A DNA stretch of 64,000 bases from Neodiprion pinetum (Eukaryota; Arthropoda; Insecta; Hymenoptera; Diprionidae), in assembly GCF_021155775.2 (NCBI RefSeq), contig NC_060232.1, positions 12,250,251 through 12,314,250 on the forward strand, given 5' to 3'. Of the stretch, positions 34,801-47,100 are shown one piece after another. Numbering within the stretch: the first letter of the stretch is position 1; each line of letters starts with the position of its first letter. The notes beneath the pieces are model-generated. The model did no database searches. It saw only the letters and a list, made by a program, of their open reading frames with translations, and was not told the DNA's origin. The position numbers were made by a program, and so were the translations under genes.

Positions 34801-37800
34801 TTAAATATGAAGTCAACCGCCTACTTTCCTAAAATTAATGTTTTGAATATTGTTCAAAATTGTTCTAGGTTTGTTCAACTTTGTTCCAAAAGTTAACGTC
34901 GCAGTTATTTCACCACCAGAATTGTGTTGTGTTTTTTACATCTTTTTAACTGTTTGGACTTTATTACAGATCGCGTTGTTATATGAAACAACATTAAAAC
35001 ATACAACTGTAAAACGCCCCATCAGGTTCCTAGTTTCATTCGTAGAGGAATCGTACTGCCAACTATAGCAGCTGTACGATTGTGTGAAATAATCATGGCA
35101 ATCATAAACATATTTCCCCACTACACACTTCTTTAATAAAACAACTTTTCAACATTGCAGTAAACGAAATTATATATTTTCTTCATTTTAAATACAGTTC
35201 GTTCAACTATAAAATGTGATTCCTTCTACTCTGAGTATAGTATTTTTTTTCCATAGAATTGCCGCCACGCGCGAATGCTGTTTGCTTTTCATCCTTGCCC
35301 TTTTTTCCGAAGCTCAGGTCGTGCTTTCGCTTCGCGTTACTAATGACCGAAAGGCGTACGTGCAGTACAAACTTTTTTCCTACCACTGAATTTATTGTTA
35401 TAGCTTTACAAGACTAGGTATATACATACACACATATATATATATATTTCATATAGGTTATACCAACCGAGCAACTCACCTATATACTATCCTGATTTTC
35501 TTCCAAGGAACGAATCTCACCTTACAACTTCCATCTTGACTCTAACTTCAACTTTAAAAGCGTTAGAATTTTTTCTTGCTTCATCGTGATGCAGAATAAC
35601 TTTGCCGTAAAAATTGCAGGTTATACGCATCCATATTTTTTGCCAATCCGGAAGAACTAAAACAATTATCGTAGTATTTTCTCACAAACATGGTTATAGT
35701 TAAAAGAATAGTCGCGCAATTTGTTAACTGATACGTTTAATGAAGTTATTATTATTTCTTTGTCGTAGATAAAATTATTTTTTTGTTCAGTATAGCATAC
35801 CTCAGACTGTTCTGGGTATCATAGAATGTTTTTTCGTACAATTGGTGCCACACGCGAATGCTTTTTCCTTTTTGTTCTGCCCTTTTCCGGAGGCCGGGGT
35901 CGTGCTTCTCGCTTCGCGTTACTAATGACCGAAATGCGTACATGCAGCACAAACTTTTTTTTCCTCCCTTTAGATTTATTGCTACAGCTTTGCGGAATGC
36001 GATATATATTTCTTACCTTCCAACCAACTGACTTACCTAGCAGCCTGCTTTTGTTCCAAACATCGTATCCGCAACTTGCGACTTTAATTTTAACTTTTGC
36101 TAGAACTTCAAGAGACGTGTCAGAGGAATTTCCCACTTTACTCCACCGCCCAGAATGATGTTCCACTGAAAATTGAACCAATCCGAATCTTCTGCCAATT
36201 GACACGAGCAACTTATTCAGCCTTCGGCAGCCTCGACTTTGCAAAATTGAACTCGAGGACGGTCGAGTTGCCAGGTTAACCGTTCGTACTGAAACCTACT
36301 TTTTGCAATAGTGTCGTAGGATTGCGAAAGTTTTCATCTCAAAGTAGGAAATCACAGGTTTAGTTATCAGTTCAATGTCGACATTTTATGGGCTACTCGT
36401 CACATTCTGGTGTTAAAGATCTGACAGCTGCCTCAAAAATATACAATTTATCATTGAAAAGCAAAGCAAAAACAACGCGACTTTCCTTAACCCTGACGGG
36501 TCACGCTTCAGTAGCATTTCATAACGGTCACACAGGGTGAAATTCACCCCAGCTCCAAAAAAGTGATATCCTGATGTAACAATGCGTTCTGAAAATCAAA
36601 AAAAAATATCTGTATTCTCTTTTTTTTTTTTTATTTGGATCACAAATGAGGGTATTGAAGAATATTTTATTTTCCATGTAGTAGGTATTTCGCTGAAAAA
36701 CTATTCGGCCTTTAGATATGAAAAATTAAAGTGTGTCCGTAATGTGCAAAATTAGGGGCGGGATTGAAAGGTTAATTTTCGTTTCGGCCAAAGTTAGATT
36801 CGTATTCGAAAATAAGATTTTCATCATGGTAAAAAAATGATATTCATGATATAGAGAGTTGAATGATTTATCCGCGTTTACTTTTGACTCATCTCTCATC
36901 ACTGATCATTCCCTTGTGCTTTGTACCCCAAGAGACTTGAGAGACGAGGTATGCATTCAGTGTATGATTAACAGGACGATGAAACTCCAGTACAACCTGT
37001 ACTGCAGGTGACGCCTGAACTATATCGCGTGTTTAATGGTACAGGAACGTATGCGCCATTATACGACCTTTTGCCAAACGTAAAGGTGAAAAGGTGTATT
37101 TTCTCCTTTATGAATTTGCGTAAAAAACGTGAGCATACATTCAAAAACATTGAAATTGGAAAATAGATCTTCATTGGTCGCGTGATCGATCAACGGAAAA
37201 TGGTTGTAAGTATTGTCGGTTACGCCGTTTCATCACCAACTTCATAAAAAATAATCACGTTCGCTAATGGTGCAAGGTCGCATGTGTCTACATCCCAATA
37301 AACACCGAATGGTATGAAATACGAATTTTATACGAAAACTCAGTATAAAATTGGTATGGGTAGAAATAGTAAACGTTAGATACTCTATGTCGAACTGAGT
37401 TTCGTTGAACGGATGAATAATTAATACGTTTATTAGCAGGTCAGAATGTTGAGTTACTATTAACAAACGTACGTATTTCGTATAAAAATACGTATAAGTG
37501 GCGGAAATTCGACTAATTATTAAACGTATTCCGTAAGATTTCGACGTATATTCCACCATTCGGTGTTTATTGGGATACGACCCTAAACAGTTAGGTTTGA
37601 TTAATATTTTGAGAAAGTAGAAAATTTGAAACATTCTTCTCGAAATCAATAAATCTTCAAAAAAAAAAATACAATAATTACGGTTGCGAGCTTACACCAT
37701 TTATACACTCAGTAACAAAATTAGCGACGCACCCGTCACTCGGCGAAATAATACCGATTTTCAAACTGCTGTAGCTCAATGAAAAATTGTCGAAAAAAAT

Positions 37801-40024
37801 CATTTTGGGAGGCGTTGTGAAAGTTGAAACTTCATCTTCAAGATGGTTTTTGAAAATTCTTCCTACGGTCATTTTTCATCTCGTGGCGTAGGTTTGAGTG
37901 CCGGGTTGTCGCACAATTTTTTTCGTCTCAATCGTCGATCCTGCCCTTATTGACATTGCGTCACTAAAAGTTGAATAAGTCATCGAATAAAAATCACGCG
38001 ACAAATGTCCAGGAACCATTTTGAAGAGGAGATTTCAGGCTACAAAATGGTCGTCTGAAAAGTGTTCTGCGATTTCTTGAACGTCCCGTAGAGAACGTTG
38101 AAAAACTTGTTTTAATTCTGGCTTATCGCAACCCGACACTCAAACCTACGCCACGAGGTAAAAAATGACCGTAGGAAGAATTTTCAAAAACCATCTTGAA
38201 GATGAAGTTTCAACCTTCAAAATACCTCCCTAAATGATTTTTTTCAAGAATTTTTCATCGAGTTACAGCAGTTTGAAAATCGGTATTATTTCGCCGAGTG
38301 AGAGGAATGCGCCGTTAATTTTGTTGCTGAGTGTATATGTGACAAAGATATATTTTGGTGTTGGAAGGGCGTATATTTCATTTTTTCCGGCTAATCTTAG
38401 CGTAGATACGCGTTGTGACGGCTTTTGTAGCGAATGCCGGGAAATGACGAAAAAAAGACAAAATTTTTCGCGCCCTTTTACCACCAAATTCTCCCTTTCG
38501 GTGCACACGTCCTTGCGTCATTAGGCAAACTCTGTGTATCACAATACGCGATGTGTAATTTCCGTGGGGTGGGTCTTGTGTGTGTGTACCTATGGGCTGT
38601 GGATCCCGCTAACCATCCCCTTCGCTTTCTCGTTGTCTGCACAGCAGGTTCTCGAAGCTACTACAAGCGGGCCGCCATCGGAGCTCCCGATTTTAATTCG
38701 AACGCAACGTTGCGTGTTGCAGAACGCAGCAGGCAAAGCGCGCGCGAATGTCGCGCCAGGAAGAAGCTCAGGTACCAGTACCTCGAAGAATTGGTCACCG
38801 ACAGAGAGAAGGCTGTGCTTGCGCTCCGCAAGGAACTTGACACGGTACGTCTTTCAAACCGACAACCCAGGAACGAGAATACGAGAAAATGGGTTCGCCG
38901 CTTCTTTCAGCCTGAATGGCGCAAGGTTTTAGGTCAAGATTGCCTCACGGGATTGTAGAAATGACAACAACTGTCCTTGACATGTTGAACCACGCAGGCG
39001 CCGTGAATCTCTGTAGTTTTTAGCGTCTCGAAATAATTTGCAGTAGCTCGTATCACGGGGAAATTAATACGAAGAGATCTAATTTCTATTTCTTAGATCT
39101 GAATTACGAATCATTAGATCAGATTTGACGAAGACCAAATTTTTATGGAAAATAAATTGATGAAGAAAACGAACGTCAGTGATACTTACCATTTTAAAAC
39201 CTGGCATCGAAACGCCTGAAAACTATTTAATTCTGTTCGCAATTTGCATCATTTTATTATTAACAACAAACGTGGACGACTCTTCATCTTTAATAAAAGA
39301 AATTTGCATATTCACAATTAGATATACCATTGCATACCTCAAAAAGGTAATGAGTATGAATAAAGTGGGAAATTTTTTGGTTCATCGACTAATTTCATGG
39401 TTATGAAAGTGCCCACATAATTGTAACAGGAGATAAGACAAAAAAAAAAATATTGAACTAATGGCCGAATACTAGTACATTTACCCTATCTGTATCAGTT
39501 TACTGTTTTCTTGTTGAAAAATATTTTCACTTCATGTTTGAATCACCAGAATCTAAGTTCTCGACGTCTTGTTAGAGGAAAGAACGTATTTTTGTTGGTA
39601 GCTGGCAGCTTCTCCCATCGGTCGTTGACAATTTTAATTAGGATCATTTAAATAGATGAGAATCGACGAGTCTTTCAAAGTTTTAGAAAGCAAACTTTCA
39701 GCCTGGTGTATTCAAATCTACTTTCGAAGACAGAGCTCCGTCTGAATTTGGCACGCAATTTTTCTTTTCTAATTCGTACGAAAATTACTTTTCTGGTTTT
39801 CTGGAAATCACGTGACGTGACGTAACTCACGAATCGCAATTCAAACGTCACAGCTTCAGACCGTAACAATCAGCAACTTCCGAGATTATGTTGGAGATTA
39901 ATGTGTCTTATTGTTTCAGTATCAACAGTGGGGGTTGGAGTTGGATGCAGGACGAATCCCGGAAGGATTGCAGGCGATGCTTGAAGAGGTTGGAGCCCTT
40001 AAACAAGAGAAGAACAATAACTGA
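31733..40024 (+). CDS. CREBL2 (REPTOR-BP): CREBL2 / REPTOR-BP-like small bZIP transcription factor (three coding exons, N-terminus missing)
   Basis: Coding exons are 31733-31826, 38723-38844 and 39920-40024 (TGA). Splice phases agree: G|AA makes the Glu before the basic region, and the last join is phase 0. The 106 residues seen contain a Lys/Arg-rich leader (KRGRKPGRKAS), the basic region RSRQSARECRARKKLRYQYL, a short zipper (LEELVTDREKAVLALRKEL), and a tail with YQQWGLELD and RIPEGLQAMLEE. This order and wording match vertebrate CREBL2 and insect REPTOR-BP, which are about 120 residues long, so 10-25 N-terminal residues are missing in an upstream exon. As in the rest of the family, Ser replaces the Asn nearly invariant in other bZIPs. 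In Drosophila the protein partners REPTOR in the nucleus and drives genes induced when TORC1 is off. Identification is firm; function here is by homology. Confidence 0.95.
31827..34540. other. Intron of the CREBL2-like gene, no further gene seen
   Basis: AT-rich intronic sequence with only short ORFs. The ORF at 32,613-32,825 (70 codons) has no motif. Confidence 0.6.
34541..34739. mobile_element. Small TIR element, family M1 copy D, with 10-bp target duplication
   Basis: The ends GAGGTTGAAGTTCGTAAC and TTAACGTCACTAACTTCAAT are inverted relatives. The element is flanked on both sides by the exact decamer GGATTTTCAC (34531-34540 and 34740-34749). A 9-10 bp duplication is typical of Mutator-like elements. 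It is non-coding, 199 bp, and intronic. Confidence 0.85.
35226..35568 (+). repeat. Direct duplication, copy 1
   Basis: It shares with 35,800-36,105 an ordered series of blocks: CACGCGCGAATGCT or CACACGCGAATGCT, CGCTTCGCGTTACTAATGAC, a TTTATTG..ATAGCTTT region, CAACT.AC.T, and a final ACTTTAA region. Identity is strong in the first 130 bp and patchy afterwards. Neither copy has a convincing ORF or terminal repeats. Confidence 0.85.
35800..36105 (+). repeat. Direct duplication, copy 2
   Basis: Same block order as copy 1, about 575 bp downstream in the same intron. The two ORFs over it, on opposite strands, are shadows. Possible origins are a local tandem duplication with a unit of about 575 bp, or two insertions of one unrecognised element. 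Confidence 0.85.
36110..37290. other. Intron; possible diverged repeat at 36,480-36,790
   Basis: The segment begins CCTTAACCCTGACGGGTCAC and ends with GGGGCGGGATTGAAAGGTTA, giving faintly inverted ends (CCTTAACCC against GGTTAA). It contains the small hairpin GGGTGAAATTCACCC. No gene is seen. Confidence 0.35.
37293..37575. mobile_element. Small element with perfect 21-bp terminal inverted repeats
   Basis: TCCCAATAAACACCGAATGG plus T at the left is repeated exactly inverted at the right (A, then CCATTCGGTGTTTATTGGGA). The length is 283 bp. Subterminal sequence is also loosely palindromic (ATACGTATTT motifs). Perfect ends suggest fairly recent insertion. The minus-strand ORF across it has no domain. 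Confidence 0.92.
37704..38335. mobile_element. Foldback element with ~215-bp inverted arms and TA flanks
   Basis: The left arm (37704-37918) starts TACACTCAGTAACAAAATTA. The right arm (38121-38335) is its inverted copy, ending GTTGCTGAGTGTA, and the two agree at close to nine in ten positions over the whole arm. TA at 37702-37703 and 38336-38337 fits Tc1/mariner-type target duplication. The 200-bp middle has no transposase. Mirror-image ORFs in the two arms (sharing SYSSLKIGIISPS) are by-products of the inversion. Confidence 0.93.
38340..38720. other. Intron up to the bZIP exon
   Basis: No feature other than the acceptor region of exon 38723-38844. Overlapping ORFs that run into the exon are not translated extensions, because they lack the correct join to the preceding exon. 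Confidence 0.6.
38723..38844 (+). CDS. CREBL2: CREBL2-like exon: basic region and leucine zipper
   Basis: It lies between acceptor TGTTGCAG and donor CACG|GTACGT and supplies 41 codons with the carried-over G. It holds nearly all DNA-contacting and dimerising residues. The exon is noticeably GC-richer than its surroundings, and reading-through ORFs around it are shadows. Confidence 0.95.
39920..40024 (+). CDS. CREBL2: CREBL2-like terminal coding exon
   Basis: It follows acceptor TTGTTTCAG and encodes 34 residues (YQQWGLELDAGRIPEGLQ...) ending in an Asn run and TGA. No canonical AATAAA is obvious downstream. ATTAAA at 40055 would give a very short 3'UTR, and AATATA near 40,569 is an alternative. 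Confidence 0.93.
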   Translation, partial: YQQWGLELDAGRIPEGLQAMLEEVGALKQEKNNN

Positions 40025-43000
40025 TAGTCTGATAAACCTGATAATGCATCCCTGATTAAAGTTCACCAAAAAATATTCTTCGTATTCCGATCGTTCGGCA
40101 GATTTTTTGCCTCAGTTGAAGAATCAAAGATTATAGACTCTCGGACACAGCGTCCTCTGGCATTAAAGGAGAAATTTCTGAGCCGTGAAATCTTGAACAC
40201 ACCTTTAATGTCTAGCCTTAGAATATGTCGCCTTTCAGAATATAAATTTCATTTGAAAACGTTAAAATCTTGCAAAATCATCTTTTTATAAAGCATTTTA
40301 CATATCGTTCAGCCTACCAATTTACCAGGGATCGATTGCTTGTAGTGTGATTTTTTTTTTTTATCTTTATCTCCTGTAAGTTTTATAAGCTTAGACATGA
40401 ACGAACTACCATTGTTAGCTAGATTGTAACTGTTAGTCAGAAATCCCAGTTTCTTGAATAACGATTATCTATTTTTTATATGTTAACAGTTACGAGGTTT
40501 ATCAATGTTGCAAATTGAGATGAGTTCGCGCGTCGAACATTACTGTATTTGTGTATTATTATACATGTAATATATGTCGAACAAACTCAAGCATCTACTA
40601 TTTTCAACCCTAACCACTCGACTTCCGCTCCTCTCCGAAGCCAATCATTGCAAAAAACCTCTATTTTCTGAAAAACCAATTTTCTTCGTATTCGTCCAGC
40701 AGTATATGATAAGATTCTATCAAGGTTTGTACAATGATAAAGAATCACCAAAGATCGCAGAAACATCACTTGAAGTTGTCGTGGATCATCCGTGTCACAC
40801 ATTTGTTTGAAAAGTTCTGACCGGAATCGTACACGAATAACGTATAAAGTAAGTCTGTTTATAACAAGTTCTCGCTGGGATTTTAAAACCTTTTCGCAAC
40901 CTCTACTGACCTTACGAAGAAAAAAATTATTGTAAACAGGTCACAACATTTACAAGTGTGTAAATGAGAAAACCAGTTCTGGTGTAAATGATCAATTGAA
41001 TCAGGGTTACTTTGGTACTTTCATTATTTTATTTTATTCCAAAATTTTATTGCGCAAAATGTTTCATGAAATATGCGTACATGTTGAATGGAATCTGCGA
41101 TACGGGAAACTTGTAGGCAGGAATTTTCAGCGACTTCGTTTTCAAGACAATACTCGGTAGGTACTTCGCTGTTTTATCGATCGTGAACTGAATACGTACA
41201 ACAATTCAGCTCCTACCTCGCATATATAAATATAAGTATAAGAATGAAATGATGTGAAACCGTATCATATCGCATGAGTACGATACACCACGCAAATGCC
41301 GATATACATTTCTCCACGCAAAGTAGCTCACTTGAGCAAACCGAATATTGTTACTGTATTATATCGGGGCCTGATAGCAGTCACGTGACCTGATACCAAT
41401 CTAACTTATTACTTATCGATGTATTAGACAGTTATCTCATTCCCCATGTAATATTTTCCTCGCGAATTTACGATGTCGTTTCGGCCTTCGTGTCGAATTG
41501 ACAAATCGATAGATTTTTCTTGTTTTAGTTATGGTTAACTACGGTGTTCGTTCTGTGCTCGAACCTCTTGAATTTGAAGCTGTCTTAAAAGTTTTGACTA
41601 TCGCGATATCTTTTAATCAACTTTTTGCTTTCCAGTTATTTTAACATCTTCTCTAAGGCGCGTGAAATCACCATTGCATTTTCAGAATATTTCATTATTG
41701 GAGTGTTGAAATTGAGTTACTTTCAGATATTCCTGACTTCTGCTCGATAAGATCGAGGCTGTAGCTGTAAAGTTTTGTTATTCACCTGAAAATAGTTCGA
41801 AGAAAAATTCTCTGTCACCCTTCAATAGTGAGGAACGTAATTGCAAAATAGTCGAAAACTATGATAATGATTTGAAGTCAAATGATTCCATCTTTCATAT
41901 CCGGGGTACACACAAGGCTTGAGGTAAAATAATGGGGATTTTCACGGCAACGATTATTTATATAATTCAATTGAAGTTTTTAAAATTGCCAGAAAGGGTA
42001 TCTAGGAGTATATTTGAGACGTCATTCTGCAACTTTACTTCATTTTTTGAAATCCTAATTCATTTATTGAACTGAGAATTCACAATCTTTTTAATACACG
42101 AACAGAATTCATTCTTGAGTCATGAATCTTCCAACAATTCCCTGTTTCAAGTTTTTGAATGATTCCAAGTCGAAAATAACAGCAAATGTTTAAAAACTCC
42201 TGCACATGTTTTTCTTTTGTCTTGGGCGATAAATTCATAAGAGCCATGAAAACATTACATCTCATATACATCTTTTTTTTTCTTATTCTTACCTGTTTAA
42301 TTTTTCTTTGTTAAAGATCCTGCGAAGTGTCATTGTTTTTATAAATTATATTTACGTTATTTGTATGGATATGAATATTGTCGAATATTGGCTCTCAAAA
42401 TAATTTAATTTTTTGTCTAGTAAAAATTCCATTTTATCGATTGAGCGATACTTCATCCGACGAATTTTATTTTCATGTAAATAATTTTTTGTTAGAATTT
42501 GATCTTCAGAGCTGTTCTGCTTGAGGATCTGCAGAGAGAAAAATGTCGTTCTCATTATTATTCCAAGATTTTGTCAAGGCCAAACAAAATAATTGAAAAG
42601 TTCTTCAAAATTGACAACACTGACTTGGTCTAATCTCCGAAATAGTTTCGAAATTACTCGAAGAAACGGCACATTCCTCTCGCATCTGTCAAGACTGTCG
42701 AATAATTTGAATCGATTTCAAAGCCAAAGTTGAAATCATGTTATTTAGTTTTACTTTTATATTGAAATTGAAAAATGTGAAGAATGAAAAATGTTGGATA
42801 AAGGCATGTGACGAATCTAACGCGAAAAGTTTTCTATGATAAACATTCATTGATGTCCAAACTATTTTTGTAGAATTTGAGAACGCAACAAAAGTGTTAG
42901 GAATGACTCTATAATTCTTAATAGATAATAAGTTCACGTTCAAAATAATGTAACTTACCGTTGGAATTGGGGCGTTTTTAGAGCGGTGTATTCTATTTTT

Positions 43001-46000
43001 TGTCCTCAAGTCATTTATAAGTAAATCACATATTCTTAAGATTGTTAGAAATTCATTTAGTTTCAACATTGATACATCCTGACGTTAACTCAACTGTTGA
43101 CTCACGGTGGCTCGATCTATTACACAAAATTTTAAGATCTACTTGTGGGAAAGTTTCTCACCGCGGTGATCCCTATTTTAAACTTTTTCGAATTCCGATC
43201 GGACCTCCTCCGAATTCGTTCCATATAAATAAATAAATAAAAACGTCTTCCAAAGCACAAGTCTATCTCAACTTTAACCCGTCACGCAGGGGCATTGAAG
43301 TTGGCCATTTGAAGTACGTTTGTATGTACAACATGCGTTTTTACTCAATTTTCAGTAAGTTTTTTATTACCGGATCTAAATATTTTGAAAAAAAATCTGT
43401 AACCGTGAGAAATTGGTCAGGATCGATGTTACTATGTTATGAAAATATCAATATCGTGAATGGAGCAATGTCAGTTGTCTATCAATATCGATTTATAACG
43501 AGAAAGTAAAATTTTGATTGAGTATCGCTAACTTTTACCAAATATGAGAAATATTCTTCGTTAACTTTTGAATATAAAGTATATTTAGACTCGCTCATTC
43601 AGAGCTAATTTGGGAGCGCCCCGGTCAAAATTGAAAAAAAAATCGAAAATAAAGATCACTTTAGTACTCAGATTTTCATTGGCAGCGCTCGTATTGATAA
43701 TTCGACGCTCTGTCGTAGTACGTAGCAGTAATATTAGAGCTTTACGATAATCAGAGCACTGCTCGTTACACTTCTATGAATTTCGCTTCGCTTCTGTGAA
43801 CCCGAGTGCTGCGAAGCCCCGGAAATACACATGAACATATATCAGCTGCTTTATCCCATACGCTGACAAATCCAACCGCATGGAAATTATCATTTGCTTG
43901 AAATCTAGGAGTTTCGAGATTCTAACGAGGAACCCAAAGCTCCACGGATGCTGAGCCTTATTAGAACAGTCGTTCAATGGGTTTACCCAGGTATGGTATT
44001 TAAACAACAATTTTAATGGCGGACCGCTTATAAATGGAACTGTATATGGAGTACGAGTCTTAAGCTTCGTAAGTTTGGACCCGTATTAAACTAAGTCGCT
44101 TGAGAAATGGGGTTTACTTTGTACTAAGTGAATGTGTATTATATCGTCACTTTACATCACGGTACTATTACTACATACATCAAGTCTCCTGGAATGGGCA
44201 TTGCAACAATTTGTTTTTTTTGTCAGAATGGTGTCAGAAATAAATATTTATCGGGAGAAAAGGGTACATAGCGAATCTTATTGATTTTTTCCCTGTTTTG
44301 TTGCTTTGTCAAAATAGGGGTTACTGGCTTGGAATCTGGTATAAGTAACAAATGAATACCATTCGCTCATCGGATTCATACAGTTAAAACTTAACGATTG
44401 CTTGCATCGACTCTCCCTTTCTCTTATGTTTGAATGCAGTTATTACAAAATAACACAACTTCTTTACCAAGGATTCTAAATTATAGCAATTCTACGTTAA
44501 ATGACTCCAACATGTAGCAGGTTTTGTTTTATTTTATATAGAAAAATTTAAATAGAAAAACTAACACTAATTCAAAATGACGATTTCAAGATTTGTGGTA
44601 CCGTCGACCTACAAATCAAGAATTATCGAATCAACTCAAATCGGAAAGTCCTTTGACGAATAAAGATGGCTCAACGGCTCCGTAGATGGTGGTAGATGTT
44701 AGAGCTATCTCGCGAAGATGTTGTAGAATCAATCGTTGCCGATTCTAACAAAATGATGTCATATTTTAAGATATACAATCGGTTTTTCTTTTTTTTTTTT
44801 CCATTGTTGCTCACAGGCTCCGGAGTATTGAGATAGCAAGTACTTGCCAATGTCGAACACAAGGCGTGGCTCTCAATCCGATTTCTTCACGTCTCGATGA
44901 TACTTTTTCACAAATAATTTGCGATTCCCAGTTCAGATTCACTGAATTTGATTACGATTGTCGAACATTGGAGATTAATATGAATAAAATTGCATATATG
45001 GACGAGAATGAAATTTATGCGACTGTTCGCTTCGACGTAGCTCAGCAGAGAGAGATTTTTCCGAAAAAAGCCGGAACTTCTGCCAGGTTACTCAAAATTA
45101 TCTTTACATTTATATTCTATGTCGACTTTTGTCGTAGGTCGATATTTCAGAGCTTATTGTGATTTTATTTTTGCGACAGAAGCGTCCCTACAAGTACCTG
45201 TTACAGCATATTACGGTTTATTATATGCGATTCAAGTTATTTGATTTCACCCATTTCCACACTTCGATAAATTACAAGGCAAAAACTTGTTCGTCGAATT
45301 ACAGATTTCACTGGACCCGAAGAATTTAATCAATGCCGGATCTCTCAATCGTTGAAATCGCCACGTGAGTACGAACATTGGTGTTTCTTGCTCTGAATGG
45401 TAAAATTCAAAATTATAACGAGCTGTGCAAAAAGTACAGACCTGGAATTATAATGTTTCAAGAATTACCTGGCTTACGGATGTCACCTCTTGGGATTCAA
45501 CGTTCGAAAAGTTTCATTAGCGTACTAAAATAGAGTTCAAATTTATTCGGTGACACGAACATTTATAAGGGAAGAAAAGTGATGCCGGAGTTCTCACTTT
45601 ATTGAGCTGAGTAGAGTGATTGGACAAGTTTATGTTTTCGATTTTACGAATTTACAGAAAATCCAGTTTCTATACTACACCTAACATTTCATTTATTGAA
45701 AATTTATTTACATCAATGTTGATTTATGTTGTAACGGTTGTCTACACAATTTTGAACAGTATATTTCTCCAGAGGTTTCAAATCCTTGTATTGTTTGTGA
45801 AAACAAAATGAGCAACAGTAATATTACAGTTGCTATATTTTTATGGGAGGAAAAAAACATGACTTTGTGAACCAAATTGAAAAAGGTGATCGAAAGGACT
45901 GCAGATGTAGTGCGGGAGATTAAAGGTTGGAAAGTATAAAATGTTAATGATATTTTCTCAACATTCTTTTATAGTTGAAAATTTATGAGATTCGTCAAAT

Positions 46001-46680
46001 AGCATATAAATATCAATCAACGGGACATGATGACCATCATTCAGGCGTATTCCTTATTAAAGAAAATACTACTGAAGATATTCTTCATGAATGGATTTGG
46101 CATTTCGGAGTAGACTTTACTTATCACTTGCATGGATTTTCAGAGATTTTGTTATTACTCTTCGATACATCAATGATAGCATCACCATGTAGCTTTTATT
46201 GCTTCATTCGTCAACTCGCAGCATGGCTGCGAGTTTTTTTTATCAACTACTCGTTTTCTTAAACTCACGATTTCGTATTCCTTGAAAAAATTTCCCAAAG
46301 TTTGGATCGCTTTCTAGTTATCTCTTATTCCGTCGTGTTCTTTTACGTATGCTTCTCACCCTAAAACTTTGTGAAATTTGATACCAAGAGTTGTCGTTAT
46401 TGATCGCGTACGGATGCCCTGAAAGACATTTGGTTAAAAAATTTGCAGAAAAAGTCTGCAATTTTCTCTAAAGTTTTGCTTCAAAATTGAAAAACTATCC
46501 CACTTCTGACTTTGTTGAGTTAATTCAGAAGAAATGTATGAACCACGAAACATTGAACTGAAATTTCATCTGAAACAAAAATCTTTCAGCAAGTTTCAAT
46601 GAATTCAGACAAAATTGAAAAATTGAGCAACTGTTACGTTTGGCTTAAGCATAACATCAGCAACACGTTTTCCAATGTTC
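40025..46680. other. 3' flank of the CREBL2-like gene, then no gene seen (6.7 kb)
   Basis: AT-rich DNA. The most protein-like ORF is 44,866-45,162 (98 codons; e.g. FTEFDYDCRTLEINMN), but it has no recognised domain and no supporting splice sites. A T-rich run lies near 44,790. No tRNA or terminal repeats were found. Confidence 0.5.
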
Positions 46681-46683
46681 CCG

Positions 46684-47100
46684 CACTGAGAGAAATTTTT
46701 AGTTCCGGTTATCGCTCAGTCCTTGACTATTTTCATTTTTTACCACAATCGAAACAAAATTGAAATTAGTTTTGTAGCTGTTACCAGAAAGTCTCTCTAG
46801 CATCTGTTACTATTCTTTGTCGTTACGATCACTGTTACTATATTTTCTTGTAACCGTTGCGAAAATTTAATGCTTGTGCAACAATAAATTGATGTTGAAG
46901 CCTTGTTTAACTAAAAAAGTAGAGTATACCGAAGAAACTGCTTTTGAGATGCAATTATCAAAAAAGGATCGACAATAGCGCAAAATGGTTACGCGTACCT
47001 CGTTTTTCGTAGTTCCAACAATATTCAAACACTTTTTTTTAACGATACCTGTTTTACTAAATTTTTCTAGCTACACCAACAAACGAAATTTTTCTTAGTG
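46684..47100. mobile_element. 417-bp TIR element, family M3 copy 1
   Basis: It starts CACTGAGAGAAATTTTTAG and ends CGAAATTTTTCTTAGTG, so the termini are inverted (CACTRAGARAAATTT). It matches 56609-57025 at roughly nine in ten positions without length change. It has no transposase ORF and no obvious target duplication. Confidence 0.93.

Noticed and set aside
37678..38508. Two similar short ORFs read as a duplicated gene
   Set aside because: They lie in the two arms of the foldback element, so their similarity comes from the inverted repeat.
38434..38958. Single 174-codon ORF covering the bZIP exon
   Set aside because: Only the part between the splice sites matches the family; the flanks are intron read-through.
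44866..45162. 98-codon ORF as a gene
   Set aside because: Protein-like in part, but there is no recognisable motif, promoter, splice context or neighbour.
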